From Rostrohypoxylon terebratum (taxonomy: Eukaryota; Ascomycota; Sordariomycetes; Xylariales; Hypoxylaceae): a DNA stretch of 64,000 bases. Of this stretch, positions 24,379 through 33,362 are shown one piece after another (the first letter of the stretch is position 1; every line of letters begins with the position of its first letter). A program made the translations under genes and the position numbers. The DNA is taken from contig MU385864.1 in the NCBI GenBank assembly GCA_022497145.1, forward strand, positions 496,001 to 560,000, written 5' to 3'. The notes beneath the pieces were generated by a model. The model was not told where the DNA came from and searched no databases. It worked only from the letters and a program-made list of their open reading frames with translations.

Positions 24379-24813
24379 GATTTTTTTTGGTTGATGCTAG
24401 CGATGAGATGAGATATCTCGGGATTAAGTAATAAGTACGGATTGAAAGTACCTAGTAGCTTAGTACTAGGTAGAGATGAGAGGAAAGGAAGGCGGTAACG
24501 GATGGCGGAAATGGAATGGTGGGGTTCATTTTATGTACTGCGTATTGTACAATACAATACAAACCGTGGATTAAGCTACAGTTTAGGTTGGAGCTACCCT
24601 GAGGGTCGCAGTTTTTGCCCCGCTATACGTCAGATTTGGCGGGAGGTATGAGTCGCAAACGAGAATCTGGACCGGTGCCTGGCTAAATATTCCATGCAAA
24701 AGTTTCGCTTTCCTTCTCTGTTTTTACTATGAGTTTTGGTCTATACAGAAAATAAAGATTCACTATCAAATTTCACAAGTTTGAGAAAGTTTGATTTCGC
24801 ATAAGCGAAGAAT
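24379..24813. promoter_or_regulatory. Bidirectional promoter, cwc21 / cdc123
   Basis: A 435-bp gap lies between two divergent start codons, so it must hold both promoters and leaders. It contains CTAGTAGCTTAGTACTAGGTAG near 24452-24473 and the repeat ACAATACAATACAA near 24549. No specific factor site can be assigned. Confidence 0.5.
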
Positions 24814-26125
24814 ATGCCTGTGTCTACATCCGCCAACCCGCAGCCGTCCTCCGGGACGGCGAACCCAGCGCTGCAGTTCCCCCCGATTACAAGGGATCAT
24901 ATAATCAACTGCTCATACGATTCTTGGTTCCCTAAGTGAGCCGTGTTCATTATAAATCGGTGTCATGATTCTCATTTCAGGAGATAACTAACAAGTTACT
25001 AGGTACCGCACTTCATGTATCAAATCAAGGATAATTCCGCTTTCACCAGAGTTTGTAGATTATATCCGTGAGGATGGCATTGTCCTTGCCGATGACGATG
25101 GGGCTGAACCGGAAGATGATGAATGGGAATCCGCGCCTTCGACATTCCGACCACCTGTCGAAGAAGTCGACTCAGACTCCGACAGCGACGAGGAAGAGGA
25201 AGCGCCAAGATTGCCTCCAAATCAGAGATTTCCCGAGCTGCACCAGACGATCAAAGATAAGATTGCGGAACTAGGTGGTGAGGTGGCGCCAAAGCTGAAC
25301 TGGACAGCACCAAAAGACGCAGCTTGGATATCACCACACCAAAATACAATCAAATGCACGAGTCCAAATGACATATACCTACTGCTAAAGAGCTCAAACT
25401 TCATCACGCATGATCTGGAACATGCCTTTGACAACTGCACTCCCATCAGAAACACACCAGCTTCCGCATCCACCACTCCCCCCTTCAAGCCCGTCCTTGT
25501 GCTACGCTCCTACTTTAACCCACACACGGCGATGGAGTTCCGGTGTTTCGTCAAGCATCGAAATCTCATCGCCATCTCCCAGCGCGACCTAAACTTCTTC
25601 GAGTTTCTTAAGTCCTTGAAAGCCGACATAGTAAACAGAATCAGCCAGCTTTTCAACAAGAGTCTCAGGTACACGTTCCCGGACGGAAACTTCACCTTCG
25701 ACGTGTACATCCCCGAGGGTGAAGACGAGCCCCTATCTCGAGCCCGACTCATCGATATTAATCCCTGGGCCCCTCATACCGATAGCCTGCTATTCGGCTG
25801 GGATGAGCTACTAGGAATGGAGGTTCCTAACGGCCCTGTGTTAGGGGTTGTTGGAGGGGCAGATGAGGAGGTGCCGGGCATGTCGGAAGACGACGACGAT
25901 GAAAGCGAAGAGGAGGACTTCGTGCCGGAGCTGCGGCTCGTCGAGAAAGATGACCCATCGGCGTACAATTTCAGCTCACCGCAGTACTCGGCACATAAAT
26001 TGCCGAAGGACGTGGTGGACGCGAGCTTGGCTGGGGAAGGAGGCATGCGCGACTTCGCGAGGAAGTGGAGGGAGATGACGGAATACAGGGAGAACGTGGC
26101 TAACTGGGAGATGAATGATAAATAG
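24814..26125 (+). CDS. Cdc123, eIF2 assembly chaperone
   Basis: Cdc123 is an ATP-grasp-fold protein that binds eIF2-gamma and promotes assembly of the eIF2 heterotrimer, and thus translation initiation. Two exons (24814-24935 and 25003-26125) give 414 residues. Exon 1 has the family opening ITRDHIINCSYDSWFPK; splicing joins it to YRTSCIKSRIIPLSPEFVDY. Core motifs are KLNWTAPKDAAWI, PNDIYLLLKSS, LVLRSYFNPHTAMEFRCFV, AISQRD, FTFDVYIP, RLIDINPW and LLFGWDEL; their Arg, Asp and Glu residues line the ATP/Mg site in known structures. An acidic Ser/Asp/Glu-rich loop (about residue 330) and a C-terminal helix follow. An alternative acceptor at 24980 (TTTCAG) would bring in a stop, so 25003 is chosen. 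Confidence 0.95.
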
Positions 26126-26472
26126 ATATCTTCCGAGTCTATGGATCCTGGGACCTATGGTCTCTCACACATTTAGATATCTATTTACACAGGAGGAGTG
26201 AACATGTGTGTGTGAATCCATCTCATCTACATCTCTACTAAGTCATGGGCGACTTGTAAGCCGACTTACCGTGTCGGTTTCAGTGTATCAGTGTCCGAGA
26301 GTATGTCTGCCTACATTCCTATAAAATGATAAATAGACACTACGAGTAGAAGACAAGCTGAAGCGTTGGTTAGTATAAGCTGTTAATGGATAATGACTAT
26401 GGTTAGTAGCGGTTAGTAGTAATACCCCAATTCCCCTGTGATTAGTAGAACCGCCTGTGTGTGTTTCCCATC
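26126..26472. other. Intergenic between convergent genes
   Basis: These 347 bp between cdc123 and the BBP-like copy hold the 3' ends of both. No gene is supported. Confidence 0.4.
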
Positions 26473-27431
26473 CTAGATCTCCTCCAGGAACTTTGTGCAC
26501 ATGATGTCTTGTTCGTCCTGAGCTGTATGCTCGTTGTTAGGACCTTGTTGTCGCCAAGGTGGAATTTTCTTCTCGTTCCGCCACGGAGCGCCAGTCGATT
26601 TAGTCTTCCGGTTAGGACAATCGCTCGCGATGTGGCCTCCGTTGCCGCAAATTCGACAAATCACGTTGAATGTATCAGTGGTTGTAGTTGAGATCGTATT
26701 AAGATTACAGCGCTCGTCATCGCGAAAGGTTCCGTTAGCCTTCGCTAATTCGCACAGCTGTTCTTTTTTCCGCTCGTTAGCATGCTCCGGGATGGTAATG
26801 ACGGTTTCGATAACGGTCTCGACGAGCTTCTTCGCGTTATCAACCTTCTCTTGAGAGTCAGCAGTGATAAGACAGTGGAGAGGCTCATTGTCCTCTGTTG
26901 ACGTTTGGCGAGGCCCCCGGCGGCCTTCTTTGGTCGATCCTCTTCCGCGAATTACGATATTTGCCCCCGATCGAGCGTTCATGTTAGCGAGACTGCGACC
27001 GCGAGATCCGAGTATTTGGCCTATAAAGTTGAATTCGGGGAACTGCTTGTCGGGGATATAAACCTTCTCCTTAATCATCATGCGGTTGTATCGGTATCCC
27101 TGTGGTGCCCGGTATCCAGGAATACTGCGTATGGCTTTCTGGATTAGGGAATGGCGCTGTTTTCCAGTTTCTCCCGATACCGGCGGTGGCGCATGTTGAC
27201 ACGTCGCCCAGAGCTATCGTACATCGGCTCAGGCGATGGGGATCTGCGGCGCTCACTGGGAACAACAACGCCGATTTCAAGCTTCTGGGTGATTTCTTCA
27301 ATGCGCAAGTTGAGAACGTATGCGTCGATCTGTTCGTTGGTCATGGGACCTGCGATGGATAACGAGAGACTGGTTAGCTTTGAGAACGCACTTTCTGCGC
27401 CCCATCGAGTCTGTACTTTTCTGCTGTTCAT
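26473..27431 (-). pseudogene. Diverged branchpoint-binding-protein (SF1/Msl5) copy with frameshift
   Basis: The sequence is clearly SF1/BBP-like. An N-terminal SF1 helix-hairpin region (TRWGAES, MTNEQIDAYVLNLRIEEI, SPSPEPMYDSSGRRVN) is followed by a KH/QUA2 domain (VYIPDKQFPEFNFIGQILGS, GRSLANM, GANIVIRGRGS, LHCLITADSQEKV) and one CCHC zinc knuckle (CRICGNGGHIASDCPN). The frame breaks between RRYREKLE and QRHSLIQKAIRSIPGYR: the run of four A at about 27161-27164 needs one more A to read through. Compared with canonical BBP, the first zinc knuckle is replaced by a Thr-rich stretch, and the Pro-rich C-terminus is missing. No intron is needed. It is probably a second, degenerating paralogue and not the essential BBP gene. 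A sequencing undercall is the alternative explanation for the frameshift. Confidence 0.8.
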
Positions 27432-27658
27432 GGTGGAAGTGGCTTGATTTGAGAGTGTATGAGCGAATTTATCGAAATGATATAATACCCTCGGAAACTG
27501 CACAGGAAGGTACCTAGCCTTTATATAGGTAAGTGCCTAGATATTTACTTGAGCAAGAAACAAATAACATTAAGCTTTTAAACCTTAAAGGTTCGTGGCG
27601 CCCCTTAAAGTAAACCTTAACTCTAGAACGGCGAAGGTAATTGCCTCCTACGTAGTCG

Positions 27659-29107
27659 ATGTCTTCTAACACCAAAATCTATAAAAAACGGTTGAAACCT
27701 GCTCTTCGATTCTATCTCTCCAAGCACCTTTCAACTATTAGCGACTTCAGCATTCAAATTTTACACATTAAATGTGGTCTTATGCTAGACAACAAGCGTA
27801 AGATTAATCCCCCCTTAGAAGGAGGTTCCCCTGAGGGAGAAGAGGTGGATAAGACTCCCGCGAGACATGTTTTGCTCCCCTGCGACTTACGAGACCTAAA
27901 TATCGACATCTATAGGGGTGAAGTATGTTCGCTTCTTTACAATATCTTCCCTGGGACCACAAATGTCACCGAAGCTCGGTACCGGTCTCATCTCCTTTTC
28001 CAAGTCAAGGAATTGCCAAGCAGCCCCTGGCCTCTAACAGTCGGCAACGCACCTATCACTATCCTGTCAGAGACTTCTCAAGGCCGTGCCTTGATGTTTC
28101 CACGTCAAAATCTAGGGAACATGTCAATTTCTATCTGTAGGCAAAATGCGATCGACAAGATATCCGATAGAATCCTACGCGAACTAGCAGCCAGCGTCCA
28201 GACTGATTTCCAGCGCAGACTACCTGCAATCCACATCGTTGAAATCATGTTTACCTATGAGAGGACGTTCTATGTCGTTCTTCACGACAATATAAATATA
28301 GCCGAAACAAGAGTTAGTCTACCAGGCCGCATCGCCAATTACCCCGTCGGATACATCCATGATCATGACTTGCGCCAGCCCGAATCGGCAATCGAGTCAC
28401 AATCTAGGGGAGGAATTTTCGACAATACTGCATACGATGTCCTGAGGCCCGGAGTGTTGCTATGTAGCGAGATATTAGCGGAACATGAGCAGTCGGTCGT
28501 CTCGACTACATCAGGTATTCTCGTCAAGAATCCTGCCGGACATTGTTTCATGACGATACCATCCAATGGCACCCGCGTCAACACACAGATATGGCAAGCT
28601 ACTCGAAGGGACAAGATCGTTGGTAAGGTGGCCGTGGAAATTCCTTTCACTAATATTAGTTTAGTGGAACTAGGCGACGATATCAAGTTCGAGAATGAGA
28701 CATTTGAAAACGGTGGTGGCGCTGTTCTAAAATTTACGCGCCTTGCCACGTCAGAGGATAACACCGACTGGCCACTCTGCTATCTAAACAGTTCTTACAC
28801 GGGAAATATGGAAGGGAGTGTGGTGATGAAGTCGGTCAAGTTTGAAGCAGTATCTAGACCTCCCGTTGAAACCCGATCGCGCCTTGTCGTGTACAATTGG
28901 TCCTACATGGGTCAAGTCGAAGGTAATAAGGATAAGGATAAGGATAAGGCGTGCTTCCCTAAAGGCACATCTGGCTCGGTCGCCTGGAACGATGATGGTG
29001 TTGTACTAAGCTTCTATCATCACTATATCGAAGAAGGAAAATGGTCAGGATTTGCTTCTTTAGTGAGTGCTAGTGAAGTAATCGAGGCGGGCTACGATTT
29101 AGCTTAG
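27659..29107 (+). CDS. Orphan protein with trypsin-like GTSGS motif
   Basis: One uninterrupted 482-residue ORF, of a fungal family I do not know by name. The C-terminal 60 residues (GTSGSVAWNDDGVVLSFYHHY and a VIEAGYD end) resemble the nucleophile-Ser loop and last strands of trypsin-like (PA-fold) proteases, where GxSGS carries the catalytic Ser. Upstream strands such as YPVGYIHDHDLR, and Asp/His-rich segments, are compatible with a beta-barrel, but I cannot place a His/Asp pair with confidence. There is no signal peptide or membrane helix. A GGATAA microrepeat encodes the NKDKDKDK loop near 28925-28948. It lies next to a gypsy fragment, and its upstream region is short (227 bp to the BBP-like copy). 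Protease activity is inference. Confidence 0.65.
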   Translation: MSSNTKIYKKRLKPALRFYLSKHLSTISDFSIQILHIKCGLMLDNKRKINPPLEGGSPEGEEVDKTPARHVLLPCDLRDLNIDIYRGEVCSLLYNIFPGTTNVTEARYRSHLLFQVKELPSSPWPLTVGNAPITILSETSQGRALMFPRQNLGNMSISICRQNAIDKISDRILRELAASVQTDFQRRLPAIHIVEIMFTYERTFYVVLHDNINIAETRVSLPGRIANYPVGYIHDHDLRQPESAIESQSRGGIFDNTAYDVLRPGVLLCSEILAEHEQSVVSTTSGILVKNPAGHCFMTIPSNGTRVNTQIWQATRRDKIVGKVAVEIPFTNISLVELGDDIKFENETFENGGGAVLKFTRLATSEDNTDWPLCYLNSSYTGNMEGSVVMKSVKFEAVSRPPVETRSRLVVYNWSYMGQVEGNKDKDKDKACFPKGTSGSVAWNDDGVVLSFYHHYIEEGKWSGFASLVSASEVIEAGYDLA

Positions 29108-29383
29108 TCTGGGGGAACAATTATTACTACTACTAGGGGTCACAGTACTATTTGTCCTATGAAAAGCCAGATTTCTCATCCGACGCTCTCACGTTCTACG
29201 TACATATCCTCCGGTGCCTCGGCCACCGGACGGGCCTGATGATGGTCCTGCAGCGGGGCCTGTGGCTCCACCGCCTCCTGATCTTCCAGCTCCAGAAGAC
29301 ATCATACTTCTGTCAACCTGCTTTCCCTTGCCAATGTTGGGTTTTGCAGCTGAATCTTCCGTGTTATCCTGCTGCTCGGCAGA
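29108..29383. other. Junction region with minus-strand Gly/Pro-rich ORF
   Basis: Between the orphan gene and the gypsy fragment a 65-codon minus-strand ORF (29189-29386) begins exactly where the integrase fragment begins. It has a Gly/Pro/Ala-rich composition like the start of some fungal Gag proteins. It may be a fragment of a second retroelement; evidence is weak. Confidence 0.25.
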
Positions 29384-29715
29384 CATTGTTCGCGAGACTT
29401 GGGATTATGTTGGCGATGTCGACAAGCTATCATCTGCAGACGGATGGATAAACCGAGAGGAGAAATCAAGAAGTCGAAATCGCGCTACGTTATCACATGG
29501 CTGCGTCAGAAGACAGGTGGTGCGATATAATACCTGAAATGCAGTATAACATAAACAACGCGAAGTCCTCTGTGACAGGTCGAAGCCCGAACGAGGTGAC
29601 GTTGGGATTGAAACCGCGATCAGTACTTTCTCATCTGGACGCACCAACGAATGCTGTGGATCGCGCAACCCTGCGAAATGCATTTCAGAAAGAGGCAAAA
29701 GCAGCAATCGTATGT
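29384..29715 (+). mobile_element. Ty3/gypsy integrase fragment (decayed)
   Basis: Translation gives the C-terminal half of a Ty3/gypsy integrase core: LGIMLAMSTSYHLQTDG (family form LAMSTAYHPQTDGQTER), then TERRNQEVEIALRYHM, DIIPEMQYNINNAKSSVTGRSP, NEVTLGLKPR and a helical segment to about 29715. A TAA at about 29451-29453 replaces the Gln codon expected after QTDG. That is a CAA-to-TAA change, as expected from C-to-T mutation such as RIP. No LTRs, reverse transcriptase or Gag in the same frame are visible nearby, so this is a short isolated fossil. Confidence 0.8.
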
Positions 29716-32218
29716 ACTTACTAGGTATTAAGTATCTATGTACCTATACGATACCGTTTCTTCCGTTATGGTTCATCACATGATATGAAGAACTCCGTCG
29801 TAATTTAATGCAATCATTTCTGTTCGTGATGCACACGCATATGGCGGTGTTTATCGGGTCTGTACAAGTTTCGTATCCCCTGACTGGCAGTTCTATTGCC
29901 ACCCACAATCTGCAGGTCGTAAACTCCGGTGCAAGTACGCGCCCACACATCTCAAGTATGATCGTTTTATGTATGTGACGACTTACGTGAGCCACAGTAT
30001 AGGCACATACACCATACAGTGCGTAATGGTCAGCAACAACGTGGAGCAGGTACCTCGTGGTATTCTGTATCGATCAGCCCGATCAGCCCCAGCCTCTGCA
30101 TCTGCAGCATTGAACCCTTCTAGAAAAAATAAGATAGGGGTATGAGAACCTCCACCAGATCTCTCACTATGCGTGAAAGGTGAAAATAATAGTACATAGG
30201 ATAGGTAGGTAAGATGCATGATTTCTTGAGCTGAAACATAATCTGATACACATAAGCTAAGCCCATTATATGTACATACATGCCTATCATGGTATAATCA
30301 GCTTTTCAACCGTCATTCACTACTGGGTAGAGCGTCTAAATAATTAGTTAATAAACTAATACTGTAGCATACCTACCAGCCCCCGTAACCAATATTTTCA
30401 GGGACCCGCAGTAGATGCTACAGCATGGGATGGACCCATCCCTCGAAGAAAACATGCCCAAGAACAGTTCGCTTCCAAAAGGAAGACAGAAATACCTGAA
30501 AGCGTGGTCTGCCAGGAACTTCTTACGACGAGAAAATTGTGATTTTCATAGAATACGTGCGTGATCTAGGTATGTAAGATCGTTTAAGTTTCAAGATAGA
30601 GTACGTAACCGGATTCCCCTACCTCTTGAAACGACAACGAGGTTATATTGACCTAACCATTGTATTAATAAACCATGCCACCCACGCGAGAAGTCGATCC
30701 ATCTGAGTTACAGGTTAAAGCGCTACCACCCCTGACACCAGCCCCCATTCGTTCATGGTTCACGATGGCAAGAGGACCAGGTCTTCAGGGTTCATATTAA
30801 CCAAGCTAGTAATGTGGATTACCTATCATCTAGTCTATTTGCAAAAGGGATGTTTACGGTTCATCGCTTTTTGTAAGTTGACATGAGTTTCGGTGTGGAT
30901 GTGCGTACTCAAGGTAAGTACTAGGTACGTATTAACACGACTGTCGCATTCTTCAGGAAGTTCAGCAAACTGCAAAAGGTTCTGAGTGATTCCTCAATTC
31001 TTAAATGAATACGTAATCTTAGCAGGGGCCGGGGGCAGAATATCTTATTCAAGTACCCAACCAATCATATACCCTTCTTTCGAGGTTACATAGTACAGTC
31101 TACAGCGTTGCGGCTAGATGACGCTATCCAAAAACATATCAATATCGAATTTCCTCGTGGTCGATCGGGGTCTAAGCTGAGAGGAGAATTTGGCTTATTA
31201 TCATCTCTTCACGGAGGATATTTCTACCTAGCTTTAATACCTCCACGATTGAATTGGAGCTTAAGTGAGCTGAAGTTCCCGAGTCCCGATGCTGTATAAT
31301 AACGGCATGGCCGCATGGGCAAATTCACCTGCTTTTATGAATCTGAGCTATTTGGGAGAATCGGAGAATTTTCCAGGTTGCCTTCCCATGCGCTCGAACC
31401 AGAACCATTATGCGTACATCTAGTATAGTTCTAGTATAGTTCTCGGTTTCAATATAACTGTTTTGAGATCTTCTAGGTTTGAGATAGATCATGCTCTGAG
31501 CGCATCAATGCAGAATCCTTCTGGAAGCCTCCGATGTGCAACCGAATCAATCGGCGCTACTGGCTCTTAAAGTGACAGCCGTAACCTTACATAGAGCTGT
31601 CAGGGCATTTGAATCCCGCAGATGGATACACACCTCAATATGTCATCCTGCAGGAAATGAGTTGAAGAAAAATCTCACTAGCTAGATCCTGTCCAGTCCT
31701 CCTACCAAAGGTCTTTCGAACAAAAGAAGAAAAATTCGGTCTAACTTCCAAACTATCTTTACGTAAGGGAGGGGCTATACCGATCGAGAGAGTACGTAGT
31801 GTAATATTACCTATCACATCCTTTTCTCTTGGTGATTTGTGATTCGCGAGTCAGGTCTCGGTGGAATTTGCAGACCTACACCATGTAGGACATAACCGGG
31901 AAGTAGGCTTTTCCCAGCCACCAACGGTAGGTACCTAGCAGCCTAGTAGCGGCACTGGAGAACGGGTGAGCTGCAGACCATCCACCGCCCTGCTTCGCAT
32001 CACTAGCCCAATCAAGCTTCCGCAAAAAGTAAAGGCGCCAACTGGCAAGTCGGGCAGCCTTTGTTTCTTGTTATTATTAGCATGTTTTTTTTTCAAGTCC
32101 TGCGGCTCGTGAATCTGATATTATTGTAGCAACCGCATGTGCCTAAATTGCCTACTTTGACCTCTCCATCTTATCGTCCAAGCACCCCATTTGCTCACCG
32201 AGGTGTATAATTGACATC
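29716..32218. other. Long gene-poor stretch
   Basis: About 2.5 kb without a supported gene. One short plus-strand frame at about 30405-30540 (GPAVDATAWDGPIPRRKHA and onward to LLTTRKL, followed after a one-base shift by VIFIEYVRDL) looks like eroded coding sequence, but I cannot name it. The rest is AT-richer DNA with ACCTAGGTA-type motifs, a CTAGTATAGTT repeat near 31419-31442, and unsupported ORFs at 31108-31299 and 31635-31817. Confidence 0.45.
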
Positions 32219-33362
32219 ATGGCTATTCCTTTAACACGATTGGGAGATAGAGGTATGTCTTGCATAAAATCTGCCCTGCATACATGTACATACATACACA
32301 CGTATATCACCGTTTCATAGCATTATGTACTCCCTCATCTCTCACACCCCCTGTCTACGATGCAACACCCCGAATATATCAGATCCACAGGCTCACCAAT
32401 GATTGACGATTCGCATCCACAGCATTCAACCATAGTGCTAGCAATGATGCCGAGGCCGAGTATGACAGGCTCCGGGAACTAGCGCGGGAGGAAGCCGCGA
32501 AACGGAACAGTTGTTTCGACCGGGTATATTCTATTTACTTTCACCTTTACTCACTCATACCTCCCTTCTCATTATATGAGGATGTTGTGTCGTCGTTATT
32601 ATAAACAAAGTCTTACATAGCGTAACATGTAGGCGCACCAGGCGTATGAGCGGGGCGATGGCGCCGAGGCCAAGGAGTTGAGCAATGAGGGGAAGCGTCA
32701 CGCAGCCAAGATGGACGAGTATAATAAGCAAGCAAGCGATTTCATCTTCCGGGAGAATAACGCCACCGACCGCGTGCCCGACGACACTATTGACTTGCAT
32801 GGCCAATTCGTTGAAGAGGCCGAGGACATCCTCGAGCGCCGCATCCGCTACGCCCAGCAGCATGGACAGACACACCTGCACGTGTATGTGAATCATGTTC
32901 TAGAATCATGATCCAGGCAGATGCTAATTATAAGATACCTAGCATTGTGGGCAAGGGGAACCACAGCGCCAACCATGTCCAGAAGATAAAGCCGCGCGTT
33001 GAGCAGGTGTGCCGCGAGCTAGGATTGCAGTATGCTACGGAGGAAAATACGGGTCGCATCTATGGTAAAACCTCCTTTCCTCCCCACAGCGAGATCAATC
33101 ATTCACGCATTCCCTAGTCAACCTCCAGGGTGGTGAGGCTGTGATGCCACCACCTTCGACTCACCAAGGCGGAAATGATTACCCCGGCAGCGGTAGGCCG
33201 ACCCACGGAGGGCAACAGCAGACGCAGCACGGACATCACGGAGGGCAGTCGCAGCATCACCAACAACAACAGCAGCAGCAGCAGCAGGAGCAACCCGACG
33301 AGATCGACCGTCTTGTGTCGAAATTGTTCCGCAAGCTTGGAGACTGCTGTATTGTCATGTGA
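32219..33362 (+). CDS. DUF1771-Smr domain protein
   Basis: This is a small MutS-related (Smr) domain protein with an N-terminal DUF1771 helical region. Smr domains bind or nick nucleic acids; fungal members are linked to RNA quality control. Five exons (32219-32252, 32423-32523, 32633-32883, 32943-33064, 33118-33362) give 250 residues. DUF1771 covers about residues 18-85 (YDRLRELAREEA, AHQAYERGDGAEAKELSNEG, KRHAAKMDEYNKQA). The Smr domain covers about 95-175 (TIDLHGQFVEEA, the LDLHG-type motif; HVIVGKGNHS, the GxGxHS motif completed by splicing at 32884-32942; INLQGGEAVM-type end). The tail is Gln/His-rich, with a CAG/CAA run at 33259-33294, and ends RKLGDCCIVM. The first exon is only 34 nt. 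Confidence 0.9.

Noticed and set aside
30325..30350. Sequence resembling a tRNA D-arm (GGGTAGAGCG)
   Set aside because: No matching acceptor, anticodon or T-arm sequence follows at the right distance.
33259..33294. CAG/CAA run as an independent satellite
   Set aside because: It lies in frame in the last exon of the Smr gene and simply encodes the poly-Gln tail.
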